Notes: generated by a model from the letters alone, not told the origin. DNA of 64,000 bases from an uncultured Aquabacterium sp. (GCF_913773725.1 NZ_CAJYGK010000100.1:46712-110711); one strand, 5' to 3'; shown: positions 46,090 through 55,733, counted from the first letter of the stretch. Program-made: numbers and translations.

Positions 46090-48492
46090 ATGAGCGAAAA
46101 GCAGCAGCCTTCCAGCACCCCGTCCCCCAGCGCCCCACGTGGTCGCCGCCCCTGGTGGGTCACCTGGCTGATCAAGCCCGTCGCCGTGCTGATGGGGCTG
46201 GTGCTGGCTGGCGCGGTCAGCGTCGTCCTGCTCGCCGGGCTGGGGCTGGCGGTGGCCTACCCCAACCTCCCTGAAGTGCGGGGGCTGGCGGACTATCGCC
46301 CGAAAATCCCGCTGCGGGTGTATTCGTCGGACGGTGTGCTCATCGGTGAATTCGGGGAAGAGAAAAGACAGTTCACCCCGATCCGGGCGATCCCGAAAGT
46401 CATGCGCGATGCCGTGCTCGCCATCGAGGACGCACGTTTCTATCAGCATGGCGGCGTCGATTACATCGGCGTGCTGCGTGCAGGTCTGGCCAACTTCGGC
46501 GAATCCCGCAGCCAGGGGGCGTCCACCATCACCATGCAGGTGGCACGCAACTTCTACCTGCCAACAGAAAAAACGTTCACCCGGAAGATCTACGAGATCC
46601 TGCTGGCCATCAAGATCGAGCGGCAGTTGAGCAAGGACCAGATCCTCGAGCTCTACATGAACCAGATCTATCTGGGCCAGCGCGCCTACGGTTTTGCCGC
46701 GGCATGTGACACCTACTTCGGCAAGCCGCTGGCAGAGATCACCGTGGCCGAGGCCGCGATGCTGGCGGGGCTGCCCAAGGCGCCGTCGGCCTACAACCCC
46801 GTGCGCAACCCCAAACGGGCGACGCTGCGCCAGCAGTACATCATCGACCGGATGCTGGACAACGGTTTCATTACGACAGACCAGCATGACGCCGCCAAAG
46901 CCGAGGTGCTGCGGTACCGCACCAAGGCCCCCATTCCGACGCACGCCGACTACGCTGCCGAGGCTGCGCGCCTGCTGATGCACGAGCAGTACGGGCCGGA
47001 AGCCTACACGCGAGGCTTGAACGTCTACACATCCATCGACATGGTCGAGCAGACCGCCGCGTGGCGAGCCCTCCGCAAGGGCCTGCTGGACTACGACCGC
47101 CGTCAGCCGTGGCGCGGTCCTCAGGGCTACGTCGACCTGCCGCAGGACCCCAAGCTGGTGGACGTGCGGGTGGCCGAGGCCCTCGAGGATCACCCCGACA
47201 GCGAGGGCAACCGCGCCGCCGTGGTGCTGCAGGCAGAGCCCCGCCAGATCGTGGCCGTGCTGCAAAGCGGAGAGCAGATCGTGATCGGCCCGGATGGCCT
47301 GCGTGCCGTGGGCCAGGCGCTGACAGACAAGGCCAGCCCGAAGCACCAGATCCGCCGGGGCGCCATCATCCGGGTGAACCGCACGGCCGAGGGCAACTGG
47401 TTCGTGCAGCAACTGCCCGAGGTCGAGGGGGCTTTCGTGTCGCTCGACCCGCGCACGGGCCTCATCAATGCCATGGTGGGTGGATTTGATTTCAAACGAA
47501 ACAAGTTCAACCACGTGACACAGGCGTGGCGCCAACCTGGCTCCAGCTTCAAACCCTTCATCTATTCAGCAGCCCTTGAAAAGGGGTTCACCCCTGCCAC
47601 GATGGTCAATGACGCCCCGCTGTTCTTCGACACCGGGGTGACGGGCAGTCAGCCCTGGGAGCCCAAGAACTACGACGGCAAGTACGAAGGCCCGATGACC
47701 CTGCGCCGCGGGCTGGCCAAGTCCAAGAACATGATCTCGATCCGGGTGCTGAAATCGGTGGGCACCCGATATGCGCAGGACTGGGTCACTCGCTTCGGCT
47801 TCGATGCCGAGAAGCATCCCGCCTACCTGACGATGGCCTTGGGTGCCGGCTCCGTGACGCCGCTGCAGATGGCCGGCGCTTACGCGGTGTTTGCCAACGG
47901 CGGCTACCGCGTCAACCCGATGCTGGTCACCCGGGTGACGGACAACCGCGGCACGGTGCTGGCCGTGAACCGCCCCACCCCGCTCGACGAGCGCATGCGC
48001 ACGATCGATGCACGCAACGCCTTCGTGATGACCAGTCTGTTGCAGGAAGTGACGCGCTCCGGCACGGCGGCCAAGGCGCAGGCCACGCTGAAACGCCCGG
48101 ACCTGTATGGCAAGACCGGCACGACGAACGACTCGATGGACGCCTGGTTCGCCGGCTACACCACCACCAACGTGGCCGTGGTGTGGATCGGTTTCGATCA
48201 GCCTCGCAAGCTGGGCGACCGGGAAACGGGGGGTGGCCTGGCACTGCCGGTGTGGATCGAGTTCATGGGCACCGCCTTGCGCAATGCCCCGGTGGCCGAA
48301 CCATCTGCGCCCGAAGGCGTGGTGAACATGGGCGGCGAATGGTTCTACGAGGAATACGCGGCAGGCAGCGGCGTGCGAGAACTGGCCCCGGACGCGGCCG
48401 ACGGGCGCCCCAGCGCACCGCCCGCGCCGACCGCCGAGGAAAAACGGGGGATCCTCGACATGTTCGGCGGCGAGGGGCAGAAACAACCCTGA
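46090..48492 (+). CDS. mrcA: Penicillin-binding protein 1A (class A, bifunctional)
   Basis: An 800-residue membrane-anchored peptidoglycan synthase. The N-terminal membrane helix is PVAVLMGLVLAGAVSVVLLA. The glycosyltransferase domain has catalytic Glu in AVLAIEDARFYQHGGVD, GASTITMQVARNF and QILELYMNQIYLGQRAYG. The OB-like insert is followed by the transpeptidase with SxxK (SSFK near residue 484), SKN near 544 and KTGT near 675. It polymerises glycan and cross-links peptides. Divergence from pilMNOPQ is the classic ponA arrangement. A TATAAT hexamer at 46058 lies 27 nt before the start but has no clear -35. Confidence 0.96.
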   Translation: MSEKQQPSSTPSPSAPRGRRPWWVTWLIKPVAVLMGLVLAGAVSVVLLAGLGLAVAYPNLPEVRGLADYRPKIPLRVYSSDGVLIGEFGEEKRQFTPIRAIPKVMRDAVLAIEDARFYQHGGVDYIGVLRAGLANFGESRSQGASTITMQVARNFYLPTEKTFTRKIYEILLAIKIERQLSKDQILELYMNQIYLGQRAYGFAAACDTYFGKPLAEITVAEAAMLAGLPKAPSAYNPVRNPKRATLRQQYIIDRMLDNGFITTDQHDAAKAEVLRYRTKAPIPTHADYAAEAARLLMHEQYGPEAYTRGLNVYTSIDMVEQTAAWRALRKGLLDYDRRQPWRGPQGYVDLPQDPKLVDVRVAEALEDHPDSEGNRAAVVLQAEPRQIVAVLQSGEQIVIGPDGLRAVGQALTDKASPKHQIRRGAIIRVNRTAEGNWFVQQLPEVEGAFVSLDPRTGLINAMVGGFDFKRNKFNHVTQAWRQPGSSFKPFIYSAALEKGFTPATMVNDAPLFFDTGVTGSQPWEPKNYDGKYEGPMTLRRGLAKSKNMISIRVLKSVGTRYAQDWVTRFGFDAEKHPAYLTMALGAGSVTPLQMAGAYAVFANGGYRVNPMLVTRVTDNRGTVLAVNRPTPLDERMRTIDARNAFVMTSLLQEVTRSGTAAKAQATLKRPDLYGKTGTTNDSMDAWFAGYTTTNVAVVWIGFDQPRKLGDRETGGGLALPVWIEFMGTALRNAPVAEPSAPEGVVNMGGEWFYEEYAAGSGVRELAPDAADGRPSAPPAPTAEEKRGILDMFGGEGQKQP

Positions 48493-48855
48493 TCAGAACG
48501 ACAGACCGGGCTGCCCCCCCTGCTCGCTCGCGCAAGCGGACAGCAACGCGAAGAACTCCTCTCCGGAGCGGGTGTCCAGCCAGCGGCCGCTTGCGATGTC
48601 ATATCGGAAGTGGAAGCCCCCTCGCCGCGCAGCCAGCCACAACTCGTGCAGCGGCGGTTGGGCGTTGACGATCAACTGGCTGCGATTGGGCAGCGACAGC
48701 GTGATCATGCTGCCGGTGCGCGCCGTATCGATGTCGATGACGTCGTCTTCCAGCCAGCGGTCCACCGTCGATTCGATGCGCGCCAACGCCACCCGGATGG
48801 CCTCGTCGTACTGGGCGTCGGTGAGCCCGGAAGTCGTGTCGAGGGAGGTGCTCAT
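48493..48855 (-). CDS. cyaY: CyaY, bacterial frataxin
   Basis: A 120-residue frataxin-fold protein that binds iron at an acidic first helix and modulates IscS-driven Fe-S cluster assembly. It shows YDEAIRVALARIESTVDRWL, acidic DDVIDIDTARTGSMITLSLP, LIVNAQPPLHELWLAARRGG and FRYDIASGRWLDTRSGEEFF. Its stop directly abuts the ponA stop from the other strand, with no spacer for a terminator. It is divergent from lptM-lysA, 24 nt away. Confidence 0.95.
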   Translation of the reverse strand: MSTSLDTTSGLTDAQYDEAIRVALARIESTVDRWLEDDVIDIDTARTGSMITLSLPNRSQLIVNAQPPLHELWLAARRGGFHFRYDIASGRWLDTRSGEEFFALLSACASEQGGQPGLSF

Positions 48856-48879
48856 GGCGGGGATCCTTAGAATGTCGGG

Positions 48880-49098
48880 ATGAGTCGCAAGAACGAAATT
48901 CTAGGCAGCCCCGGCCGCTCGGGGCAGGCCACGCGTCGATCTCCACTGAAACCGTGGGGCAAGCGCCGCATCGCGGGCCTCGCCGGCCTCGCGCTCGTGG
49001 CCGTTGTGAGCCTGTCGGCCTGCGGCCAGAAAGGCTCGCTGTACCTGCCTGGCCCCGCCGGCAGCGCCCCTCCACCCCCAGTCCTTCCGAACAAATGA
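48880..49098 (+). CDS. lptM: LptM (YifL-like) LPS-transport maturation lipoprotein
   Basis: A 72-residue small lipoprotein. The basic N-terminus is longer than usual (about 30 residues); hydrophobic segment IAGLAGLALVAVVSLSAC holds the lipobox LSAC, and mature CGQKGSLYLPGP is the diagnostic LptM/YifL start. E. coli LptM helps LptD disulfide maturation. A methionine start inside the long leader is not available in frame, so the extension is kept. It overlaps lysA by 4 nt (ATGA), a conserved pairing. Confidence 0.88.
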   Translation: MSRKNEILGSPGRSGQATRRSPLKPWGKRRIAGLAGLALVAVVSLSACGQKGSLYLPGPAGSAPPPPVLPNK

Positions 49099-50366
49099 CC
49101 CTCCCCGGCTCCCCCTTCCTGGCTTACCGCGGCGACGACCTTCATCTGGAAGGTGTCTCGCTGAAGGCGCTGGCCCAGGCCCACGGCACGCCGCTGTACG
49201 TGTACTCGCGCCAGGCCATGCTGGCTGCGCTGGCCCCCTATCAAAAGGCGCTGGCCGGTCGGCCGCACCTGGTGTGCTATGCCGTCAAGGCCAACTCCAA
49301 CCTGGCCGTGCTGCAGACCTTTGCCGAGGCCGGCTGTGGTTTCGACATCGTGTCCGGGGGCGAGCTGGCCCGTGTGCTGGCCGCTGGCGGAGACCCAGCC
49401 AAGGTCGTGTTCTCCGGCGTGGGCAAAACCCGCGCTGAAATGCGGCAGGCACTGGAAGCCGGCGTGCGCTGCTTCAACGTCGAAAGCACGGCCGAGCTCG
49501 AGGTGCTGTCCGAGGTGGCCGCGGCAGCGGGCCGCACGGCACAGGTCAGCCTGCGCGTGAACCCCGACGTCGACGCCGGCACCCACCCCTACATCTCGAC
49601 CGGCTTGAAGGGCAACAAGTTCGGCGTGGCCCACGAGCAGGCGGTGGCGACCTACCGCCGCGCCGCCGAGCTGCCCGGCCTGGCCGTCACCGGCATCGAC
49701 TGCCACATCGGCTCGCAGATCACCGAGGTGGCGCCCTACCTGGACGCGCTTGACCGCGTGCTCGATCTCGTCGAAGCGATCGAAGCGGCCGGCGTGCCCA
49801 TCCACCACATCGACCTGGGCGGCGGGCTGGGCATCACCTACACCGACGAGGCCCCGCCGGCCGCCGACGCGCTCATCGGCCAGCTGCTGGCCCGCATCGA
49901 CGCGCGCGGCCACGGCCACCGCGAGGTGTTGTTCGAGCCCGGTCGCTCGCTGGTAGGCAACGCCGGCGTGCTGCTGACCGAGGTGATGTACCTGAAGCCC
50001 GGCGAACAGAAGAACTTCTGCGTGGTGGATGCCGCCATGAACGATCTGGCCCGTCCGGCACTGTACGAGGCGTGGATGGCCATCGTGAACACCTCCGTGC
50101 GCCAGGGCGACGCGCCGGTGTGGGACGTGGTGGGCCCGGTGTGCGAATCGGGCGACTGGCTGGGCCGTGACCGGGCGCTGAACGTGCAGGCCGGCGATGT
50201 ACTGGCCGTGCTGTCGGCCGGTGCCTATGGCATGACGATGGCCAGCAACTACAACACCCGTGGACGAGCCGCCGAGTTGATGGTGGACGGCGAACAGGTG
50301 TGGGTGGTGCGCGAACGCGAGCAGGCAGCCGACCTGTTCAAGCTGGAAAAGCGCCTGCCGCGCTGA
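49095..50366 (+). CDS. lysA: Diaminopimelate decarboxylase
   Basis: A 423-residue PLP-dependent fold-III decarboxylase making L-lysine from meso-diaminopimelate. PLP Lys is in [15 protein letters not shown], the phosphate-binding glycine strand in [16 protein letters not shown], further blocks are [13 protein letters not shown] and [17 protein letters not shown], and the partner-subunit Cys is in [33 protein letters not shown] closes the active site. It is coupled to lptM and followed by a strong terminator. Confidence 0.97.
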   Translation: MTLPGSPFLAYRGDDLHLEGVSLKALAQAHGTPLYVYSRQAMLAALAPYQKALAGRPHLVCYAVKANSNLAVLQTFAEAGCGFDIVSGGELARVLAAGGDPAKVVFSGVGKTRAEMRQALEAGVRCFNVESTAELEVLSEVAAAAGRTAQVSLRVNPDVDAGTHPYISTGLKGNKFGVAHEQAVATYRRAAELPGLAVTGIDCHIGSQITEVAPYLDALDRVLDLVEAIEAAGVPIHHIDLGGGLGITYTDEAPPAADALIGQLLARIDARGHGHREVLFEPGRSLVGNAGVLLTEVMYLKPGEQKNFCVVDAAMNDLARPALYEAWMAIVNTSVRQGDAPVWDVVGPVCESGDWLGRDRALNVQAGDVLAVLSAGAYGMTMASNYNTRGRAAELMVDGEQVWVVREREQAADLFKLEKRLPR

Positions 50367-50396
50367 CCGTCGCACCACGCGATCGCGATATCCAAA

Positions 50397-50434
50397 CAGA
50401 AAGGGGCGCCTCGAGCGCCCCTTCTGCTTTTTTC
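50397..50434 (+). terminator. Terminator after lysA
   Basis: Stem CAGAAAGGGGCGC / GCGCCCCTTCTG around CTCGA, then a run of six T. A second hairpin ACCGCCC-CGAA-GGGCGGC at 50454-50472 sits between it and the convergent porin gene and may end the porin transcript. Confidence 0.9.
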
Positions 50435-50509
50435 TTGTCTTGCTGGTCGGATGACCGCCCCGAAGGGCGGCTCCGTTTCTTCTTCTTATTGTCTCCTCGT
50501 CACCGAAGA

Positions 50510-51832
50510 TCAGAAGCTGTGGCGGATGCCGGCACCGATGTAGCGCGAGGTGCCACCCGGGTTGATGCCGGCGCCGGCGAACAGCGGGGTTTCGCGGAAG
50601 CCGAAGGTAGTGGCAATGACATCCGGGCCGCCTGCAATGCCACCCAGCGCTGGGTTCAGGCCGGCGTCAGCGCGTTGGCCTTCGTCGTCACGAATCTGCA
50701 CAGCGCGGGCAAACAGTGCCGTGCGCTTCGACAGCGCATACTCGGTGCCCAGCATCACGCCGGTGTCCTTGCCCTTCGTGAAGTTCGCGAACTTGATCTG
50801 CGATGCCTGTGCAGAGAACGTCCACTGACCAACGGGAATACGGGTGCCGACTGCGAAGAAGCGCAGACGCATGTGGTTGTCGCTGGTGGTGAAGTCGTAA
50901 CGACCCTGACCGAACGCGCCGTCAACCATGATGCCGTTGCCGAACGTGTACTTGGCACCGATGTTGGCCGCGTCATAGCGCTCCAGCTTGTAGTTGGATG
51001 CGATCAAAGAGCCGCCGCTGTAGATGCCGAAGGCGGCACCGCCAAACAGGTTGCGGTGCAAGCCCAACGTGACGTTGAAGTCCTTGCTGAAGGCGTAGTT
51101 GGCAAACGCACCGAGGGCGCGACCCGTGTTGTTTGCCGCCTCAGTGCCAGAGGATGCCGCCCCCAGGATGCCGCCGACAGACGACGACACTTGGGCGCCA
51201 CGCGCCGCAGAGACGGTGCTCAGAGAACCCGCGTTGGGCGAATAGGCCACGGAACCGGTGAAGCCACCGGACTGCACCCAGTAGCTGATCTGGTTGTCCC
51301 AGCGGACTTGCAGGTTGTTGGTGGCACCGCCCTCGATGAACAGGTCGGTCGCGCCGAAACGCTCGCCCGTCACGAAAGCGGTCGAATAGAAGATAGGAGC
51401 GTATTGACGACCCAGACGCAGTTCGCCGAACGGGGTGGTCAGGCCGACGTAGCTCTGGCGGCCGAAGATGCGGCCGTCCTGGCTCAGGCCACCGGTGTCG
51501 TGGCTCAATTGACCTTCCAGCACGAAGGAGGCCTTCATGCCGCCGCCGAGGTCTTCGACGCCACGGAAACCGAAGGAGGTCTGCGACGTGGCACTCGGGG
51601 AAACTCGGGTGACCGTCGAGCTGGTCCCCTGAGTGGCTGCCGCTGCCGACACACCACCCGGCAGAGCAGGCAGGGTACCGTTCAGAAGCGGCACACCGGC
51701 AGACTTGTGCACGTTGTCGAGGCTGATGTCGGCGTTGCCGTAGATCGTGAGGCTGGACTGGGCGAAGGCGGTGCCAGCGGCGAGCGACGCCAGGGCAAGC
51801 GTGACGGCGGTGGTCAGGACGGACTTTTGCAT
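50510..51832 (-). CDS. Gram-negative general porin (440 aa)
   Basis: Outer-membrane trimeric porin of the betaproteobacterial type. The signal peptide ends AAGTAFAQ near residue 25; the mature start SSLTIYGNADISLD is typical. LGGGMKASFVLEGQL, GELRLGRQY (constriction loop neighbourhood) and a C-terminal aromatic end GAGIRHSF mark the family. It is longer than the adjacent porin, with a Ser/Thr/Ala-rich first loop and extra loop material around residues 210-240. It is 181 nt downstream of the second porin, separated by a terminator, so the pair is probably independently transcribed. Confidence 0.92.
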   Translation of the reverse strand: MQKSVLTTAVTLALASLAAGTAFAQSSLTIYGNADISLDNVHKSAGVPLLNGTLPALPGGVSAAAATQGTSSTVTRVSPSATSQTSFGFRGVEDLGGGMKASFVLEGQLSHDTGGLSQDGRIFGRQSYVGLTTPFGELRLGRQYAPIFYSTAFVTGERFGATDLFIEGGATNNLQVRWDNQISYWVQSGGFTGSVAYSPNAGSLSTVSAARGAQVSSSVGGILGAASSGTEAANNTGRALGAFANYAFSKDFNVTLGLHRNLFGGAAFGIYSGGSLIASNYKLERYDAANIGAKYTFGNGIMVDGAFGQGRYDFTTSDNHMRLRFFAVGTRIPVGQWTFSAQASQIKFANFTKGKDTGVMLGTEYALSKRTALFARAVQIRDDEGQRADAGLNPALGGIAGGPDVIATTFGFRETPLFAGAGINPGGTSRYIGAGIRHSF

Positions 51833-51967
51833 CTGTTTTCTCCTTGGTACTCCCTCAACGAGGGCTGGGAGAAATTGTTCCTGAACGCCCGTTCGGGGAA
51901 CCCTGAGGTTTACGCCATGTGTCGCAAAATGCCTACACCGTTCGGCGTAGAACCCGTGATAACCCGC

Positions 51968-51993
51968 ACAAAAAAAGGGCCCGAAGGCCCTTT
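51968..51993 (-). terminator. Terminator after the second porin gene
   Basis: Read on the minus strand, AAAGGGCC-TTCG-GGCCCTTT followed by TTTT. It sits 21 nt after the stop of the 348-aa porin gene and before the 440-aa porin gene. Confidence 0.9.
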
Positions 51994-52013
51994 CGGTGTC
52001 CGATATTGTGGGA

Positions 52014-53060
52014 TCAGAACTGGTGCGACACGCCCACGGCCAGACCGCGAGACGTCTTACCAAAACCTGCCGTGGCGCCCGACACCACCAGGTTGGCGTT
52101 GTCACTGTTGTTCACGTTGGTGAACAGGCCGTACACGGCGGTACGCTTAGACAGGCTGTAGACGCCCTTCATGGCCACGATGGTGGCGTTGTCATCGTCA
52201 CCGCGGGTGGCCAGGGTCGTGTTCTTGACCTTCGACACGGAGGCTTGAACAGCAAATTCCTTGCTCACCGGCACGTCAAGGCGCACACCGATCAGGCGGC
52301 GGATTTCCGCAGCGTCGGTTTGCTTGTCCATGTTGTAGTAACCGGTCAGCTTGGCCACGGCGAAGTCGTAACCAGCGTAGGCCAGCACACCGGTGTCCTT
52401 GACGGAACCAGCGGGATTGAACTTGCCGTTGACATAGCCCACACCAGCCACCACGCCGTCAGCAGCGTAGGCCACGTTGAAACCCCAGGTCTTGCCCTGG
52501 TCGTTGCCATAGGCCTCGGTACCCGTTGCACCAGAGGTACCCGCTGCAGTGCTGTACTGCACCTGTGCGCTCAGGCCCTTGACCAGAGTAGGCAGCAGAT
52601 AGGTAACAGCGTTATCCAGACGACGATAGCCGTCACCTGCGTAGGTCTTGGCGATCTTCAGATCGTCGTAGGCTTGAGCACCAAGCAGGGACGTGTTGCC
52701 CGCCAGAAGACCAGCGGAAGAGTCTTGGCGACCCAGGCGGAGTTCACCAAATCCACCAGCCAGACCGGCCCAGGCAGCGCGCTCGAAGAAGCGAGCGGAG
52801 TTGCCTTGTGCACCCGTGTCAGACTTCAGAGCCGTTTCCAGCACGAATTTGGCCTTCAGGCCGCCGCCGAGGTCTTCGGTGCCCTTGAAACCCAGGCGCG
52901 AGGTGGCCAGGTTGTCGGACGACACGCGCGACACGGTGGTGTCATTGCCCTTGATGCTTTCAACGGAAGCATCGACCACGCCGTACAGGCTCACGGACGA
53001 TTGAGCGAAGGCAGCCGACGAAGCGGCGATGGCAGCCAGAGCCAGCAGAGTCTTTTTCAT
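52014..53060 (-). CDS. Gram-negative general porin (348 aa)
   Basis: A 348-residue porin. The signal peptide is MKKTLLALAAIAASSAAFA; the mature start QSSVSLYGVVDASVESIKG, DLGGGLKAKFVLETAL, GFGELRLGRQDSSAGLL and final GVSHQF are classic for Burkholderiales porins. Length is the family norm. Coding sequence is less GC-rich at third positions than neighbours, consistent with a highly expressed gene. The upstream 315-nt region (53061-53375) holds an inverted repeat listed separately and no gene. Confidence 0.95.
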   Translation of the reverse strand: MKKTLLALAAIAASSAAFAQSSVSLYGVVDASVESIKGNDTTVSRVSSDNLATSRLGFKGTEDLGGGLKAKFVLETALKSDTGAQGNSARFFERAAWAGLAGGFGELRLGRQDSSAGLLAGNTSLLGAQAYDDLKIAKTYAGDGYRRLDNAVTYLLPTLVKGLSAQVQYSTAAGTSGATGTEAYGNDQGKTWGFNVAYAADGVVAGVGYVNGKFNPAGSVKDTGVLAYAGYDFAVAKLTGYYNMDKQTDAAEIRRLIGVRLDVPVSKEFAVQASVSKVKNTTLATRGDDDNATIVAMKGVYSLSKRTAVYGLFTNVNNSDNANLVVSGATAGFGKTSRGLAVGVSHQF

Positions 53061-53245
53061 GGACTTCTCCAGAGTAGTTTCGAACGCTTTGGACGACCTT
53101 CATGGGCTGCGGGGCGGCGCCCCGTCTGTGCACGCCAGATCGGGGTGGTGACCCGGCTTGCCGTCCAAAACTGAGGTGGATTGCAGCAGACTTTCCTCAT
53201 CGGGGTGATGACACGGTTGTCATAAACGGGGCTTTGCAAGATGAA

Positions 53246-53265
53246 ATGTTGCCGACCTGCAACAT
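53246..53265. promoter_or_regulatory. Perfect inverted repeat ATGTTGC-N6-GCAACAT, possible operator
   Basis: A 7-bp perfect dyad with a 6-nt spacer lies in the 315-nt region between the divergent porin and ruvB genes, 186 nt before the porin start and 111 nt before ruvB. The spacing suits a dimeric helix-turn-helix regulator. No T-run follows, so it is not a terminator. The rest of the region shows nothing recognisable. Confidence 0.35.
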
Positions 53266-53375
53266 GAAAGCCGCTCTCAAGACCGATCAAACCTTCTTTT
53301 TCGGACGGCTTGGGCGCCCATGCGCCTGGATCAAGACCAAGGGATGGGCAGCCGATCTCCGTCGATAATCACTGT

Positions 53376-54485
53376 ATGAGCATCCAGACCGACGACTTCG
53401 ACCCGCCGCCGTCCAGCAAGGGGCGCCGTGCCGCTTCGCCCTCGCCTTTCGAGGCGGAGCCGGCCGAGCGCGTGGTGGGCGCGTCGGTGGCGTCGAGCAG
53501 CGAAGATGCGCTCGAGCGCGCGCTGCGGCCCAAGGACCTGGACGAGTATGTGGGCCAGGCCAAGGCGCGCGAGCAACTCGAAATCTTCATCGGGGCGGCG
53601 CGCAAGCGCCAGGAGGCGCTGGACCACGTGCTGCTGTTCGGCCCTCCCGGTCTGGGCAAGACGACACTCAGCCACATCATCGCGACCGAACTCGGCGTGA
53701 ACCTGCGTCAGACCTCGGGGCCGGTGCTGGAAAAACCGAAGGACCTGGCCGCGATCCTGACCAACCTCGAACGGCACGACGTGCTGTTCATCGACGAGAT
53801 CCACCGGCTGAGCCCAGTGGTCGAAGAGATCCTCTACCCGGCGCTGGAGGATTACCAGATCGACATCATGATCGGCGAAGGGCCGGCGGCACGGTCCATC
53901 AAGCTGGACCTGCAGCCCTTCACCTTGGTGGGAGCCACCACCCGCGCGGGGATGTTGACCAACCCGCTGCGCGACCGCTTCGGCATCGTCGCGCGGCTCG
54001 AGTTCTATTCCGCCGCCGAACTGCAGCGCATCGTGACGCGCTCTGCCGGGCTGCTGGGGGCACCGATCGACGAGGCCGGTGCGCTGGAGATCGCCAAGCG
54101 GTCACGCGGCACGCCGCGGATCGCCAACCGCCTGCTGCGGCGGGTGCGCGACTATGCGGACGTGAAGGGCACGGGCCGGATCACGCGCGACATGGCGGAC
54201 AAGGCACTGGCCATGCTGGACGTGGACCCCGTCGGCTTCGATGTGATGGACCGCAAGCTGCTCGAAGCCATCATCCACCGCTTCGACGGGGGGCCGGTCG
54301 GCCTCGACAACGTGGCCGCCGCCATTGGTGAGGCCCGCGACACGATCGAAGACGTGATCGAGCCGTATCTGATCCAGCAGGGTTACCTGCAGCGCACGCC
54401 GCGGGGCCGCATTGCCACCGCCACGGCGTTCAGACACCTGGGCCTGCAGCCGCCGCAGAGCGGAGACCTGCTCGACGGGGTGTGA
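53376..54485 (+). CDS. ruvB: RuvB, Holliday junction branch-migration ATPase
   Basis: A 369-residue AAA+ helicase with a roughly 45-residue polar N-terminal extension before the conserved [16 protein letters not shown]. Walker A is [16 protein letters not shown], Walker [17 protein letters not shown], sensor [20 protein letters not shown] with the Arg finger, and the C-terminal winged helix has [19 protein letters not shown]. It drives branch migration with RuvA, whose gene is not adjacent here. ATG 53376 gives [10 protein letters not shown]. It is convergent with tusA. Confidence 0.96.
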   Translation: MSIQTDDFDPPPSSKGRRAASPSPFEAEPAERVVGASVASSSEDALERALRPKDLDEYVGQAKAREQLEIFIGAARKRQEALDHVLLFGPPGLGKTTLSHIIATELGVNLRQTSGPVLEKPKDLAAILTNLERHDVLFIDEIHRLSPVVEEILYPALEDYQIDIMIGEGPAARSIKLDLQPFTLVGATTRAGMLTNPLRDRFGIVARLEFYSAAELQRIVTRSAGLLGAPIDEAGALEIAKRSRGTPRIANRLLRRVRDYADVKGTGRITRDMADKALAMLDVDPVGFDVMDRKLLEAIIHRFDGGPVGLDNVAAAIGEARDTIEDVIEPYLIQQGYLQRTPRGRIATATAFRHLGLQPPQSGDLLDGV

Positions 54486-54491
54486 GCCGCC

Positions 54492-54737
54492 TCAGCGGCG
54501 GCGCAGCAGGTGGATGAACTCTTCGCGGCCGTCAACTTCGTCGGCCTGCTGGTCGACCAGCTCATTGCCGGTCTGGCGTGCGAAGGCCTGGAAGTCGCGC
54601 ACGGAGCCGGGGTCGGTGGCAACCACCTTCAGCACATCGCCGCTCTGCATGTCGGCCAGGGCCTTCTTGGCCTTGAGAATGGGCAGCGGGCAGGTCAGGC
54701 CGCGTGTGTCGAGTTCTTTGGCGATGGCAATGGACAT
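54492..54737 (-). CDS. tusA: TusA-family sulfurtransferase
   Basis: An 81-residue SirA/TusA fold. The catalytic Cys is in the signature LDTRGLTCPLPILKAKKAL; VLKVVATDPGSVRDFQAFA is the second conserved block. It relays sulfur for tRNA 2-thiouridine or cofactor synthesis. It is 9 nt after cysM, so a cysteine/sulfur-transfer pairing is likely. Confidence 0.93.
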   Translation of the reverse strand: MSIAIAKELDTRGLTCPLPILKAKKALADMQSGDVLKVVATDPGSVRDFQAFARQTGNELVDQQADEVDGREEFIHLLRRR

Positions 54738-54746
54738 GGCTGGGGC

Positions 54747-55649
54747 TCAGGCTGGGAAGACACCGGTGGAGAGGTACCGGTCGCCTCGGTCGCACACGAT
54801 GAAGACGATGGTGGCGTTGCTGAGATTCTGCGCCAGTTGCAGCGCGGCCCAGCAGGCGCCGGCAGCCGAGATGCCGCAGAACAGCCCTTCTTCGCGGGCC
54901 AGGCGGCGGGCCATGTCTTCGGCGTCGGCCTGGCTCACGTAAATGAGTTCGTCGACGCGGCTGGGCTCGTAGATCTTCGGCAGGTAGGCCTCGGGCCACT
55001 TGCGGATGCCGGGGATGCGTGAGCCTTCCTGCGGTTGCGCGCCGACGATGCGCACGGCGGGGTTGCGCTCCTTGAGGAACTTCGACGTGCCGGTGATGGT
55101 GCCGGTCGTGCCCATGGCGCTCACGAAGTGGGTGATGCGGCCCTGGGTGTCCGCCCAGATCTCGGGGCCGGTGGTGTCGTAGTGCACCGCCGGGTTGTCG
55201 GGGTTGGCGAACTGGTCGAGCACCACGCCCTTGCCTTCGCGCACCATCTGGTCGGCCAGGTCGCGGGCGTACTCCATGCCGCCGCTCTTGGGGGTGAGGA
55301 TCAGTTCGGCACCGAACGCCTTCATGGTCTGGGCGCGCTCGATGGACAGGTCTTCCGGCATGATGAGGATCATGCGGTAGCCCCGGATGGCGGCGGCCAT
55401 CGCCAGCGCGATGCCGGTGTTGCCCGAGGTCGCTTCGATGAGGGTGTCGCCCGGCTTGATCTGGCCACGCTCTTCGGCACGGCGGATCATGTTGATGGCG
55501 GGACGGTCCTTGACAGAACCGGCGGGGTTGTTGCCCTCGAGCTTGGCGAGGATGACATTGCCGCGGGCGTCGTTGTCGGCACCGGGCACGCGCTGCAGCC
55601 GCACGAGCGGCGTCTTGCCGATGGCGTCTTCGAGGGTCGGGTAGTTCAT
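54747..55649 (-). CDS. cysM: Cysteine synthase B (O-acetylserine sulfhydrylase)
   Basis: A 300-residue PLP enzyme. The PLP Lys is in LEGNNPAGSVKDRPA, the phosphate/substrate loop is EATSGNTGIALAMAAA, and the cofactor-facing block is FVSAMGTTGTITGTSKFL. QPQEGSRIPGIRKWP is a CysM-type rather than CysK-type segment, pointing to use of thiosulfate as well as sulfide. ATG 55649 matches the family N-terminus MNYPTLEDAIGKTPLV. It lies 60 nt from the prophage attachment site and reads away from it. Confidence 0.95.
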   Translation of the reverse strand: MNYPTLEDAIGKTPLVRLQRVPGADNDARGNVILAKLEGNNPAGSVKDRPAINMIRRAEERGQIKPGDTLIEATSGNTGIALAMAAAIRGYRMILIMPEDLSIERAQTMKAFGAELILTPKSGGMEYARDLADQMVREGKGVVLDQFANPDNPAVHYDTTGPEIWADTQGRITHFVSAMGTTGTITGTSKFLKERNPAVRIVGAQPQEGSRIPGIRKWPEAYLPKIYEPSRVDELIYVSQADAEDMARRLAREEGLFCGISAAGACWAALQLAQNLSNATIVFIVCDRGDRYLSTGVFPA

Positions 55650-55709
55650 GCCCGCTATTGTGGCAGGGAGCCAATGCCCGACGTGGTCAGGCGGCGTTGC
55701 TGCAGCGGC

Positions 55710-55733
55710 TGGTGCCCCGGGCCAGACTCGAAC
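55710..55733 (-). other. Prophage attachment-site remnant: 3' end of a tRNA-Leu gene
   Basis: On the minus strand these 24 nt read T-loop TTCGAGT preceded by G, the 3' T-stem CTGGC, acceptor CCGGGGC, discriminator A and CCA. That is the 3' end of a tRNA whose 5' end should be GCCCCGG, fitting betaproteobacterial tRNA-Leu(UAA) as I remember it. The 5' T-stem partner (GCCAG) is replaced by GGGTG, and no D or anticodon arm precedes it, so this is not a complete tRNA. Phages using tRNA 3' ends leave exactly such a short copy at one end; the intact tRNA should lie at the other end. Confidence 0.72.
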
